Of a stretch of DNA of 59,917 bases, positions 25,428 through 33,876 are shown one piece after another (the first letter of the stretch is position 1; each line of letters starts with the position of its first letter). A program made the translations under genes and the position numbers. Source of the stretch: Planctomycetota bacterium. GTDB taxonomy: Bacteria > Planctomycetota > PLA2. The DNA lies in NCBI GenBank assembly GCA_027297745.1, contig JAPUHK010000023.1, positions 1-59,917 on the forward strand, read 5' to 3'. A model generated the notes under the pieces. The model saw only the letters and a program-made list of their open reading frames with translations. It made no database searches and was not told the DNA's origin.

Positions 25428-27257
25428 ATGAGCGGGCAGTTTATGCGGGCAGCTGTGACCCTCCTCCTGATCGCCGCGGCCGTCGTCCTGGCGGCCCCGG
25501 AAAAGGGTCGGTCCACGTCAAGCCCGCCTCCCGCTTCGCCGGACCTGCTCTACTTCGCCGCCGAGGTTGCGGCAGACCTGCAAGTCCACTGCGCGGGCTG
25601 CCATTCCGACGCCGAGACCGCGGGCGGCCTCCTGCTCGAGCTGTTCGAGGATCCCTCCAAGCCCGCGCCGGAGCGCGTGCTGCGCAACTTCCGCGCGTCG
25701 CTGCGCTTCGTTGACATGCGCGAGCCGCGGCGCAGCCCGCTGCTGCGCAAGGCGGGCGGTGAGATGGGGCACGGTGGGGGAGCGGTGTTCAGTGCCACCG
25801 CCAAGGCCTACGATCGGCTGCTGTACTTCGCGCTGGGCGCGACCGCCAAGAACCTGCCCCCCGACGCGTTCGCGCGCGACCGTGTGCGCGGGAGCGTGGG
25901 GAGCGAGATCCGCTTGGATGGATCGCTCTCGGGCGATCCCGACGACGACGAGGTGGCCTATGAGTGGCGCGTCGTCGACGGTCCGCCGGGCCACGATGCC
26001 GCCTTGCGCGGCGCCGACGGCGAGACCGCCGTGTTCGTGCCGGACCGCCCGGGCCGCTACCAGGTCGAGCTGAAGGTCCACGACGGCAAGCTATGGAGCA
26101 TGCCCGTGCGCATCGCAGTCGAGGTGCCGCGTACCCCGGACTGGACTGCGGGCGCCGCGCATGATCCGCCTCCGCGCGCGGGCACAGACCGTGCGGACGC
26201 CGCTCCCATCGAGCGGGACCCCTTGCGGTCGGCGCGCGTGCGCCCCGACCGCGTGCGCCTGCTGCGGCGTCTGTGTTACGACGTCCTGCAGCGCGGGCCC
26301 CGCGTCTCGGAGCTGAGGGCCTGGCTGCCGCTGTCCCACGAGGAAACGGTCGACACGCTGCTGCGCGGGGACGAGGCCTGGCTCACCTGGTACGAGGACC
26401 AGCTGTACTACTTCCTGCTGCTCGACCGCTTCCGTCCGAAGGAGGGCCCCCTCACCAAGCTTCCGCGCAAGCTCTCGATGGACCAGATCAGCGTGCCGCG
26501 CGCGGTCGAGACGATCGTTCGCAGCCAGTTCTTCAACGCGCGCAACCCCGGCAACGACACCTTCATCACGGTCGTGCTGGAGCAGTGCATGGGCATGACC
26601 GTGCAAGAGAGGCGCAACGTGCGCACTCTGGAGCTGGGCAAGAAGATGTACGACGGATACCGCACGAGGATCTGGCGCGAGGAAGGCGATTCGCAAGCGG
26701 ACTTCGTGCGCATCGTCTTCGGGCAGCGCGGCGCCTTCGAGCACTTGATCCGGCGCAGCTACCGCAGCTTCCTCGGGTCCCGGATCGACAAGAAGCAACT
26801 GAAGGCCGAGGCACAGCGGCTGCAGCAGGACCCGATGGCCTTCAAGGCCATGCTGCGTGACTGGCTGGTCTCGCCGGAGTACGTGGCCGGCGCCGAGCGG
26901 CCGCGCGAGAAGACGGAAATCCCCTTCGTGCGTGCCCTGTTCGTCGACCTGCTCGACCGCCTGCCGACCTACGACGAATTGCGCAACGTGCGCAACGCGT
27001 TCCTGAGCCTGGCGGACCCCACGCCCCTGCGCCTGGTGGTGGGGCGCGTCCTGCTCGAGTCGAACGAGATGGTCGTGCCCGACTCCGCCATCGAGCCGCG
27101 CCGCTTCGTGCGCGAGCAGTTCCTCCGTCTGCTCGGCCGCCCGCCGGCGGACGAAGAGCTAGAAATCTATATCGAGGCCCTGCGCTCCGATCCCAAGGTG
27201 ACGGCCCGCCTGGTGATCTGGGCGCTTGTTTCCAGCGTCGAGTACCAGACCTATTGA
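25428..27257 (+). CDS. Secreted mono-haem c-type protein, DUF1549-like
   Basis: 609 residues, with a signal peptide (AVTLLLIAAAVVLA). A single CAGCH haem motif lies at about residue 56. A PKD-like beta-sandwich follows at about 155-240 (GSEIRLDGSLSGDPDDDEVA). The C-terminal half is helical and contains planctomycete DUF1549-like segments with tandem ILL-type pairs (FVRALFVDLLDRLPTYDELR and FVREQFLRLLGRPPADEELE). Such proteins pair with DUF1501 partners in planctomycetes, and here a Tat-exported DUF1501-like protein gene follows after 8 nt. Likely periplasmic electron transfer or polymer degradation. ATG 25443 is the alternative start. Confidence 0.75.
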   Translation: MSGQFMRAAVTLLLIAAAVVLAAPEKGRSTSSPPPASPDLLYFAAEVAADLQVHCAGCHSDAETAGGLLLELFEDPSKPAPERVLRNFRASLRFVDMREPRRSPLLRKAGGEMGHGGGAVFSATAKAYDRLLYFALGATAKNLPPDAFARDRVRGSVGSEIRLDGSLSGDPDDDEVAYEWRVVDGPPGHDAALRGADGETAVFVPDRPGRYQVELKVHDGKLWSMPVRIAVEVPRTPDWTAGAAHDPPPRAGTDRADAAPIERDPLRSARVRPDRVRLLRRLCYDVLQRGPRVSELRAWLPLSHEETVDTLLRGDEAWLTWYEDQLYYFLLLDRFRPKEGPLTKLPRKLSMDQISVPRAVETIVRSQFFNARNPGNDTFITVVLEQCMGMTVQERRNVRTLELGKKMYDGYRTRIWREEGDSQADFVRIVFGQRGAFEHLIRRSYRSFLGSRIDKKQLKAEAQRLQQDPMAFKAMLRDWLVSPEYVAGAERPREKTEIPFVRALFVDLLDRLPTYDELRNVRNAFLSLADPTPLRLVVGRVLLESNEMVVPDSAIEPRRFVREQFLRLLGRPPADEELEIYIEALRSDPKVTARLVIWALVSSVEYQTY

Positions 27258-27265
27258 GGTGACCT

Positions 27266-28405
27266 ATGTTTGACGAGATCTCACGCCGCAGACTGCTCGC
27301 CAGCGGGGGCGTAGCCGCCCTGACGCTGCCGCTCCTCAGCGCCCCCGTGCTGGGCGCGAGGAAGCGCAAGACGAAGCACGTGATCATCGTGGCCTTCGCC
27401 GGCGGCGTGCGCAGCCGCGAGACGATCGGCACGCCCAGCAACGTGCCGAACCTCATGCGCATCGCCGAGAAAGGCATCGTCTGCCCCAACGTGGCCGTGA
27501 TCAACAACGGGCACTTCGGCGCCACGCAGTCGATCTTCACGGGCATCCGCGAGTACGCGGGCATCCGCGAGAACGAGCGCGGCGAAAACCCGACCGTGTT
27601 CGAGTACGTGCGCAAGCATGCCAACGTGCCGAGCAACCTGGTCTGGCTCTCGACCTCCGGGGGCCCGCAGCAGCGCAATCTGGTCTACGGCGCGCACCCG
27701 GAGTACGGCGAGCAGTACGGCGCCAACCTGATCGACGGCGACGGCATCTTCAACGAGGAGTTCCGCCGCGTGCTCGACCGTTTCGGGCGCCCCACGGTGC
27801 CCGGCAAGGACGAGGAGATCGCGGTCTCGAAGCTGCAGAAGGCACTCAAGACGCCGAAGGCGGCGAAGGGCATGAACGACGCCGACACCCTGCAGAAGAT
27901 CCAGAAGTACATCCTGGAGGAGATCACGGGAAGCACCGCGCGCATCACGGGCCCCGGCGCGGGGGACGCGCGCGCCATCTCCGTGGCCATCTCGGTCATG
28001 CGTATCTTCCGCCCGACGCTGCTCGGCGTAGTGCTCACGAATGCCGACATCGCCCACGGGTCGTACAACGCGTACGTGGAGGTCATCCGCCGCGCGGACG
28101 AGCAGATCGGCCGCCTGTGGGACGCGGTGCAGCAGGACCCGCAGCTGCGCGACTCGACGACGATCATGGTGCTCCCCGAGTTCGGCCGCGACCGCAACCT
28201 CAACCAGCGCAACGGCCTCGACCACGGCGATCGCTCGCCCGACCTGCTCAAGGTGTCGCTGGTGGGCGCGGGCCCGGACTTCAAGCAGGGCAAGACGCTG
28301 ACGAAGGACATCCGCTCGATCGACGCGTGTCCGACCGCCTGCGACCTGTTGGGAGTGCCGGCCAGGTTCTCGAAGGGGAAGGTGCTCAAGCACCTCTACA
28401 GTTAG
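27266..28405 (+). CDS. Tat-exported alkaline-phosphatase-fold (DUF1501/sulfatase-like) protein
   Basis: 379 residues. The N-terminus SRRRLLASGGVAALTLPLL is a twin-arginine signal. The mature part looks like the alkaline-phosphatase superfamily: an early strand KHVIIVAFAGGVRSRETIG, FGATQSIFTG, TNADIAHGSYNAYVEVIRRA and a late metal-site-like stretch MVLPEFGRDRNLNQRNGLDH. The nucleophile expected near the start (Asp-Gly-x-Arg/Ser) appears altered to AGGVRS, so catalysis is uncertain. Partner of the mono-haem protein encoded upstream. Confidence 0.7.
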   Translation: MFDEISRRRLLASGGVAALTLPLLSAPVLGARKRKTKHVIIVAFAGGVRSRETIGTPSNVPNLMRIAEKGIVCPNVAVINNGHFGATQSIFTGIREYAGIRENERGENPTVFEYVRKHANVPSNLVWLSTSGGPQQRNLVYGAHPEYGEQYGANLIDGDGIFNEEFRRVLDRFGRPTVPGKDEEIAVSKLQKALKTPKAAKGMNDADTLQKIQKYILEEITGSTARITGPGAGDARAISVAISVMRIFRPTLLGVVLTNADIAHGSYNAYVEVIRRADEQIGRLWDAVQQDPQLRDSTTIMVLPEFGRDRNLNQRNGLDHGDRSPDLLKVSLVGAGPDFKQGKTLTKDIRSIDACPTACDLLGVPARFSKGKVLKHLYS

Positions 28406-28527
28406 GCGGTGTTTCCATAACCACCGGGATTCGCCCTGCAGCAAAGCCGCCATGTTCGAACGCTCCTCCTTGACGACTCTCATGGAGTCGCCGGCGTCGT
28501 CGCTTGCTCGCCTGGCGGCTTCGGTGC

Positions 28528-30891
28528 ATGGGCTCGGTCCTGACGGTGGCTATCAAAACACAGCCTAGACGGGCGGGCGTGCGAGGACGGGCGGCCGCTC
28601 TGGCGGGAGTGTTGTGCCTCGCCGCGCTGTTGTTCGCCGGCGAAGACGCGATGCGCCCGCGCGTCAGAGACCCGGCCACGCGGGACGGTCTGCGCCGCGC
28701 CGATGCCGGCTGCATCGGCTGCCACGGCGGCGTGGAGGTGATGCACCCCTGGAAGGCGCTCAGCTGCACGGAGTGCCACGGCGGGGACGGAGGGGCCACC
28801 ACGCGCGACCGGGCGCACGTGCGCTCCTCGCTGCCGGTTCCCAACGACGAGCGGACGCCGCCGCTCAACTACGACCTGAACTACCGGCGTTTCGCCAATC
28901 CCGCCGACCTGCGCGTGATCAACAAGACTTGCGGCACCTGCCACGCGGAGGAGTGCGTCGCGTTGCGCAAATCGTTGCACGGTACGACGGCCGGGCACCT
29001 GAGCGACGGGCTCTACGAGAACGGCGTGATCCGCTCGCGCACGCGGCGCTTCTCGATGTTCTCCGTGCGCGACGAGGACGGCACGGTGCCCGAGCACGCC
29101 TACTCGTCCATGCCCCAGATCCCGGCGCCGACGTTCGCGCGCAAGGACGACATCGGTTCGCACTTCGCGGACCTGCCCCGCAAGTCCTGCATGCAGTGCC
29201 ATCTCTACTCGCGCGGCCTGGGCGTGCGCGGACGGCTCGGACAGGACGGGTGGTACCGGGGGGAGGGGTGCGCCGCTTGCCACGTGACCTACGGCCGGGA
29301 CGGCTTGAGCCATTCGGCCGACGCGAGCCTCGACAAGCTCGAGCCGGGACATCCGCTCCGGCATCAGATGACCACCAAGATCCCCACCGAGACCTGCACG
29401 CGCTGCCACGCGCTCGACGCGAACATCGGGATGAGCTTCCGCGGGCTTGGTCAGCTGCCGCCGGGCGTCCCGGGCGGGCCGGACGTGCCCGGCACGACGA
29501 ACGTTCTCAGCAAGGGGCGTTTCTTCATCAACGATCCGGCGATCTGCCCGGCCGACGTGCATCGCGAGCGCGGCATGCACTGCATCGACTGCCACAACTC
29601 CACGGACGTGATGGGGGACGGCAACATTTGGGGCGTGATGGAGCACGCGGTCGGCGTCGAGTGCAGCACCTGCCACGGCACCTTCACCCAGAAGGCGACC
29701 TTCGAGACGAGCCGGGGCGAGAAGCTCGACCACCTGAAGTGGGAGGCGGGAGAGGCCGTGCTGACCGGGCGCGTGACCGGGCGCAAGCACGTCGTCAAGC
29801 AGGTCAAGGACGTGCTCGACCGGCGCAGCCGGCACTACAACCCGCGCGCCGCGCGCGCCATGACCGGCGACCACGCCAGGCTCACGTGCTACGCCTGCCA
29901 CAGCGCCTGGAGCGTCAACTTCTTCGGCTTCCACTTCGACCGCAACGAGTCCTTCGACCAGCTCGACATCATCGCGGGCCGCCGCACTCCCGGGCGGGTC
30001 TCGACCCAGGAGAAGATCTTCGCCACCTTCCGGCACTACTACCTGGGCTGGGACTCCGCAGGGCGCATCGCGCCGTATATGGTCGGCTTCAGCACCGCGG
30101 GGACCTACCGCGACAAGAGCGGAGACGTCGTGTTACGCCAGGAGTTCCCGCGCACGGCGGCCGGGCTCAGCGGCATGACCATGATCCACCATCAGGTGCA
30201 CACCGTGCAGCCGGTCGCGCGCCGCTGCGCCGAATGCCACTCGGCGCCGTCCGTGCTGGGCATGGGCTCGCAAAACTTCCACCTGTTCCGCGACCTGTTC
30301 ATCACCGTCGGCGACGCGGGGCTCACCGTGTGCGGCTTCGACGTGAAAAACCCCGCCCAGAGCCGCGGTCTGGTCAACCTGCCGCTGCCGTCGCGGCCGC
30401 TCGACGTGGCGCTGCTCAACGACTCGATCAGCGGGCGGGCCCGGTACGCCTATGTGCCCCTGGCCAACGGGACCGTGCGCGTGGTCGACGTCAGCGACCC
30501 TGTGTCGCCGCGCCTGGGCGTAAAGCTCGACGTGCAGGGCGCCGAAGCGGTGCTGGTGCGCGAGGGCATGCTGTTCGTGGCGGCGGGCGAGCAGGGGCTG
30601 CAGCTGTACTCGCTGGACGCGCCGAAAAGGCCGCGGCACGTGGCGCGCGTGCGCACGCAGAACGCGCACCGCGTCTTCGTGGACGGCCTGTACGCCTACG
30701 TGGCCGACGGCCGCGGCGGCCTGCGCATCGTCGACCTCACGATCCCGCACAAGCCGGCCGTCGTGGCCACGGTCGACCTGAACGGTTCCGACTCCGCGCC
30801 GCTCGACACGCGTGCCGTGCTCGTGCATTACACGCCGGCCCGGCCCGTGGTGAAGGAGAAGCGCCGCACCGTGGGCCGCAACATCGCCTAG
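28528..30891 (+). CDS. Decahaem c-type cytochrome fused to beta-propeller, cut by an in-frame TAG
   Basis: 787 residues to the stop. A signal-anchor (ALAGVLCLAALLFAG) precedes ten CxxCH haem motifs between residues 62 and 571: CIGCH, CTECH, CGTCH, CMQCH, CAACH, CTRCH, CIDCH, CSTCH, CYACH and CAECH. From about 600 an LVIVD-type beta-propeller starts (YAYVPLANGTVRVVDVSDP, YAYVADGRGGLRIVDL). The TAG at 30889-30891 stops it mid-propeller, and the same frame continues with the next blade. Probably a periplasmic or surface electron conduit. ATG 28528 is chosen over TTG 28504 for a compact signal. Confidence 0.85.
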   Translation: MGSVLTVAIKTQPRRAGVRGRAAALAGVLCLAALLFAGEDAMRPRVRDPATRDGLRRADAGCIGCHGGVEVMHPWKALSCTECHGGDGGATTRDRAHVRSSLPVPNDERTPPLNYDLNYRRFANPADLRVINKTCGTCHAEECVALRKSLHGTTAGHLSDGLYENGVIRSRTRRFSMFSVRDEDGTVPEHAYSSMPQIPAPTFARKDDIGSHFADLPRKSCMQCHLYSRGLGVRGRLGQDGWYRGEGCAACHVTYGRDGLSHSADASLDKLEPGHPLRHQMTTKIPTETCTRCHALDANIGMSFRGLGQLPPGVPGGPDVPGTTNVLSKGRFFINDPAICPADVHRERGMHCIDCHNSTDVMGDGNIWGVMEHAVGVECSTCHGTFTQKATFETSRGEKLDHLKWEAGEAVLTGRVTGRKHVVKQVKDVLDRRSRHYNPRAARAMTGDHARLTCYACHSAWSVNFFGFHFDRNESFDQLDIIAGRRTPGRVSTQEKIFATFRHYYLGWDSAGRIAPYMVGFSTAGTYRDKSGDVVLRQEFPRTAAGLSGMTMIHHQVHTVQPVARRCAECHSAPSVLGMGSQNFHLFRDLFITVGDAGLTVCGFDVKNPAQSRGLVNLPLPSRPLDVALLNDSISGRARYAYVPLANGTVRVVDVSDPVSPRLGVKLDVQGAEAVLVREGMLFVAAGEQGLQLYSLDAPKRPRHVARVRTQNAHRVFVDGLYAYVADGRGGLRIVDLTIPHKPAVVATVDLNGSDSAPLDTRAVLVHYTPARPVVKEKRRTVGRNIA

Positions 30892-31476
30892 GTGGCCGAC
30901 GCGCGGCTGGGACTGGTGCGCGTCGACGTCTCCGACCCGCGCGCGCCGAAGGTAATGCGCCGAACCGGCGCGGCGCGGGGCGGGGGCTTTGCAATCACCG
31001 ACATGGCGTTTGCGAGCAACTACGACATCGGCAGCGTGGGCGGCGACATCCCGTCGGCGGAGCGGGATTACCTGTATCTGGTGGGGACGCAGACCGCCAA
31101 CGGCAACGGGCTGATCATCAAGGTCGACGTGTCCGGGCCGGTTCCGGCCGTGGCTGGAACGCGCCGCACGGTCAACGACCCGCGCGGCGTGCGCGTCGCC
31201 CGCGTCTTCCAGCCGCCGTTCCTGAAGCAGTACGCGATCGTCGTGGGGCGCGGCCGTGGCGACGTGGAGTTGGTGGACGTGACCGGACGCGGCCAGTTGC
31301 CGCAAGTGGGGGTGGTGCCCGGCGTCGGACCCTGCGTGGGCCTGGACTACGAGTACATGCCTCTCGATCGGCTAATCGGTTTCGATGGGAAGCCCCTCAA
31401 AGACGTCAGTCACGAGGGTGCTAGACTGTTTACGCGGGAAGAGATCTCCAGGATCCTGACCGCCGAGGTGCGCTGA
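30892..31476 (+). pseudogene. Continuation of the beta-propeller after the in-frame TAG
   Basis: Directly continues the frame of the decahaem protein. It begins VADARLGLVRVDVSDP, which matches the blade motif YVADGRGGLRIVDL upstream with the stop at the place of the tyrosine, so a TAC or TAT to TAG change explains it. The remaining 194 residues complete the propeller (DYLYLVGTQTANGNGLIIKV, VVGRGRGDVELVDVTG). A GTG at 30892 could in principle start a separate protein, but no ribosome site is present. Either read-through, a nonsense mutation or a sequence error joins or separates the two parts. Confidence 0.7.
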
Positions 31477-31477
31477 C

Positions 31478-32386
31478 ATGAGAACCGCGATCCACGTTTC
31501 GTTCGTGCTCCTCCTGGCCGCCGCACCCGTGGCGCTAGCCGAGTCGGACCTCGACACGATCAACAACCTGTTCAAGGTTTGGGACCGCAACGAGGACGGC
31601 ACGCTGAGCCGGGACGAGGCGCCCGACCCGCAGCTGTTCGACAAGATCGACGCGAACCAGGACGGCAAGGTCACCCGCGAGGAGGCCGCAGCCTTCCTGG
31701 GCATCGAGCTGCCGAAGGAGGCGGCGGGGCCGAAGGAAACACCGAAGGCGGAGGCGAAGCCCGACGCCAAACCGGGGGCGCGCGGTGCCGAGGGCAAGCC
31801 CGGCGCCAAGGAATCCAAGTCCGTGGCCGCCGTGAAGAAGCGCCCCGTCACGGTCAAGCAGCGCACGAAGGACTTCTTCGAGCGCTTCGACCTGAACAAG
31901 GACGGCAAGATCCAGAAGAGCGAGTTCCGCGCCGGGGAGCAGGCCTTCGGCGAAGCGGACCGCAGCAAGAACGGGGAGCTCAGCCGCAAGGAGGTCTCGG
32001 CCTACATCAAGGCGCAGCTCGAGCTCGCCAAGCGCAATCCGCGGCGGGACAACTTCATGGATCTCTTCGACCGCAACCGCGACGACAAGGTCACGAAACG
32101 CGAGTACGACGGCCCGGGGCAGTTCTTCCGCATGTACGACCACGACCGCAACGGCGTGATCGTGCAGGAAGAGCTCAACATGGGCCCGCGCAACGCGATG
32201 ATGCGCAACCGGCCCGAGATCGACCGCGACGGTCCCACCCGCGCGCCGAAGCGCACGCTGCTCGACCGCTACGACGCCGACGGCGACCGCAAGATCACGC
32301 TCGAGGAGCTTGGCGGCGCCGAGAACCTCATGCGCCGGCTCGACAAGAACGGCGACGGCGTGCTCAGCGCCGGTGAAGCGAAGTAG
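31478..32386 (+). CDS. Secreted protein with eight EF-hand calcium loops
   Basis: 302 residues, 1 nt after the propeller gene. A signal peptide (VLLLAAAPVALA) is followed by EF-hand-type loops: DRNEDGTLSRDE, DANQDGKVTREE, DLNKDGKIQKSE, DRSKNGELSRKE, DRNRDDKVTKRE, DHDRNGVIVQEE, DADGDRKITLEE and DKNGDGVLSAGE. An Ala/Lys/Pro linker separates the first two from the rest. Some loops (the fifth and seventh) lack a Gly or acid and may bind weakly. Likely a periplasmic calcium-binding scaffold acting with the cytochrome cluster; that link is by position only. Confidence 0.85.
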   Translation: MRTAIHVSFVLLLAAAPVALAESDLDTINNLFKVWDRNEDGTLSRDEAPDPQLFDKIDANQDGKVTREEAAAFLGIELPKEAAGPKETPKAEAKPDAKPGARGAEGKPGAKESKSVAAVKKRPVTVKQRTKDFFERFDLNKDGKIQKSEFRAGEQAFGEADRSKNGELSRKEVSAYIKAQLELAKRNPRRDNFMDLFDRNRDDKVTKREYDGPGQFFRMYDHDRNGVIVQEELNMGPRNAMMRNRPEIDRDGPTRAPKRTLLDRYDADGDRKITLEELGGAENLMRRLDKNGDGVLSAGEAK

Positions 32387-32405
32387 CCAAGAAGAGCCCC
32401 TTGGC
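32386..32405. terminator. Short GCCAAG/CTTGGC hairpin between convergent genes
   Basis: A 6-bp stem (32386-32391 with 32400-32405) starts in the EF-hand gene stop and lies in the 21-nt gap before the purE end. It uses the same word as the repeat at 5451-5558. No U-tract. Confidence 0.3.
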
Positions 32406-32407
32406 GA

Positions 32408-32911
32408 CTAGCGGGTGCCGCGGGTTTCTTCGTCCGCCTGCTCGATCTTGGCCTTCATGGCCGCGCGGAACTGATTGAGCTGTTGGTGCAGCCCTTCATC
32501 CGAGCAGGCGAGGATCTTGCAGGCGAAGATGGCGGCGTTCGTCGCGCCGGCCTTGCCGATGCCCAAGGTCGCGACCGGAATCCCAGGCGGCATCTGCACC
32601 GTGCTCAGCAGCGCGTCGAAGCCCTGCAGCGGGCCGCCCGAGGCCGGCACGCCGAGCACGGGCACTTCCGCGCTGGCAGCCAACACTCCCGCCAGGTGCG
32701 CGGCCATGCCGGCCATGCCGACGATCACCTCGATGCCGCGCCCCTTCGCGGTCACCGCGTACTCGTGCGCGCGCGCGGGCGTGCGGTGCGCCGAGATGAT
32801 GCGCACCTCGTAGGGCACGCCGATCTCCTTGAGGAACTTCTCGGCCCCGTCGAGTTGCGGCAAGTCCGACTTGGAGCCGAGCAGGAAGCCGATGCGCGGT
32901 TTGTCTGCCAT
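32408..32911 (-). CDS. purE: N5-carboxyaminoimidazole ribonucleotide mutase
   Basis: 167 residues from ATG 32911. PurE class I moves the carboxyl group in purine synthesis. Motifs are intact: GFLLGSKSDLPQLDGA, RIISAHRTPARAHEY with the catalytic His, VGMAGMAAHLAGVLAA and LGIGKAGATNAAIFA. It begins 2 nt after the purC stop, so the two form an operon. PurK, the usual partner, is not in the window. Confidence 0.96.
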   Translation of the reverse strand: MADKPRIGFLLGSKSDLPQLDGAEKFLKEIGVPYEVRIISAHRTPARAHEYAVTAKGRGIEVIVGMAGMAAHLAGVLAASAEVPVLGVPASGGPLQGFDALLSTVQMPPGIPVATLGIGKAGATNAAIFACKILACSDEGLHQQLNQFRAAMKAKIEQADEETRGTR

Positions 32912-32913
32912 GG

Positions 32914-33792
32914 CTATGCCTTCAGCCGGCGGGCGATCTCCTCGTACCGGCTGCGTACCTTTTCGATGATGGCGGGGTCGAGGTCCGGAGGCGGCGGCCG
33001 CTTGTTCCAGCCGGTCTGCTCCAGCCAGTCGCGCGCGATTTGCTTGTCGAAACTGTCCTGGGAGCGGCCGTGCTCGTAGGTCTCGGTGTCCCAGTAGCGC
33101 GACGAGTCCGGCGTGAGCGCCTCGTCGGCCAGGTGCAGCACGCCGTCGTGCAGCCCGAACTCGAACTTCGTGTCGGCCAGGATGATGCCGTGCGCGCTCG
33201 CGTAGGCGGCCGCCGCCGCGTAGATCTGCAGCGAGAGATCGCGCAGGCGTACGGCCAGGTCGCCTCCGACCCGCTCGGCCACCTGCTCGAAGGTGAGCGG
33301 CTCGTCGTGGCCCTCGTGTGCCTTCGTGGTCGGGGTGAAGATCGGCTGCGCCAGGCGGTCGCTCTCCACGAGGCCCGCCGGCAGCCCCACGCCGCATACG
33401 GACCGGCTGCGCTGGTACTCCGACCAGCCGCTGCCCGCCAGGTACCCGCGCACTACGCACTCGATGGGCACGATCTCGAGGCGCCGGACCAGCATCGTGC
33501 GGCCCCGATAGTCTTCCGCGCGCTCCTGCACGACCTCCGGCATGTCCGCCGGGTCCATGCTCAGCATGTGGTGCGGGCAAAGCGCGGCCAGCCGTTCGAA
33601 CCAGAAGGCGCTCAGCTCCGTGAGCACGACGCCGCGCCCGGGGATCCCTTGGCTCAAGATGACGTCGAAAGCGGAAAAACGGTCGGTGGCGACCAGCAGC
33701 AGCCCGTCCGGCGCCTCGAAGATGTCGCGCACCTTCCCGCGGCTGAGCCGCTTGAGGCCGGGTAGCTCGGCTTCGAGCAGCGCCTGCGTCAT
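32914..33792 (-). CDS. purC: SAICAR synthase
   Basis: 292 residues, the longer PurC form. Condenses CAIR with aspartate in purine synthesis. The start GKVRDIFEAPDGLLLVATDR, VRGYLAGSGWSEYQ and IILADTKFEFG are diagnostic. A TAGACT -10 box lies 10 nt before the ATG, back to back with the aroA promoter. Confidence 0.96.
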   Translation of the reverse strand: MTQALLEAELPGLKRLSRGKVRDIFEAPDGLLLVATDRFSAFDVILSQGIPGRGVVLTELSAFWFERLAALCPHHMLSMDPADMPEVVQERAEDYRGRTMLVRRLEIVPIECVVRGYLAGSGWSEYQRSRSVCGVGLPAGLVESDRLAQPIFTPTTKAHEGHDEPLTFEQVAERVGGDLAVRLRDLSLQIYAAAAAYASAHGIILADTKFEFGLHDGVLHLADEALTPDSSRYWDTETYEHGRSQDSFDKQIARDWLEQTGWNKRPPPPDLDPAIIEKVRSRYEEIARRLKA

Positions 33793-33802
33793 CAGGCGGG
33801 GT

Positions 33803-33808
33803 AGTCTA
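33803..33808 (-). promoter_or_regulatory. -10 box of purC
   Basis: TAGACT on the minus strand, 10 nt before the purC ATG. The identical hexamer serves aroA on the other strand 57 nt away. Confidence 0.45.
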
Positions 33809-33864
33809 CCACTGCGGGCGCGGCGTTCGAAAGCGGCTGGCGCTGCGCCCCCTCCCAGGCCGAT

Positions 33865-33870
33865 TAGACT
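33865..33870 (+). promoter_or_regulatory. -10 box of aroA
   Basis: TAGACT, 6 nt before the aroA ATG with no ribosome site between, fitting a leaderless start. Confidence 0.45.
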
Positions 33871-33876
33871 CCCCGG

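Noticed and set aside
28614-31424. Open frame of over 900 codons overlapping the decahaem cytochrome on the same strand
   Set aside because: Arg/Gly/Ala-rich translation with no domains; the other frame carries ten haem motifs.
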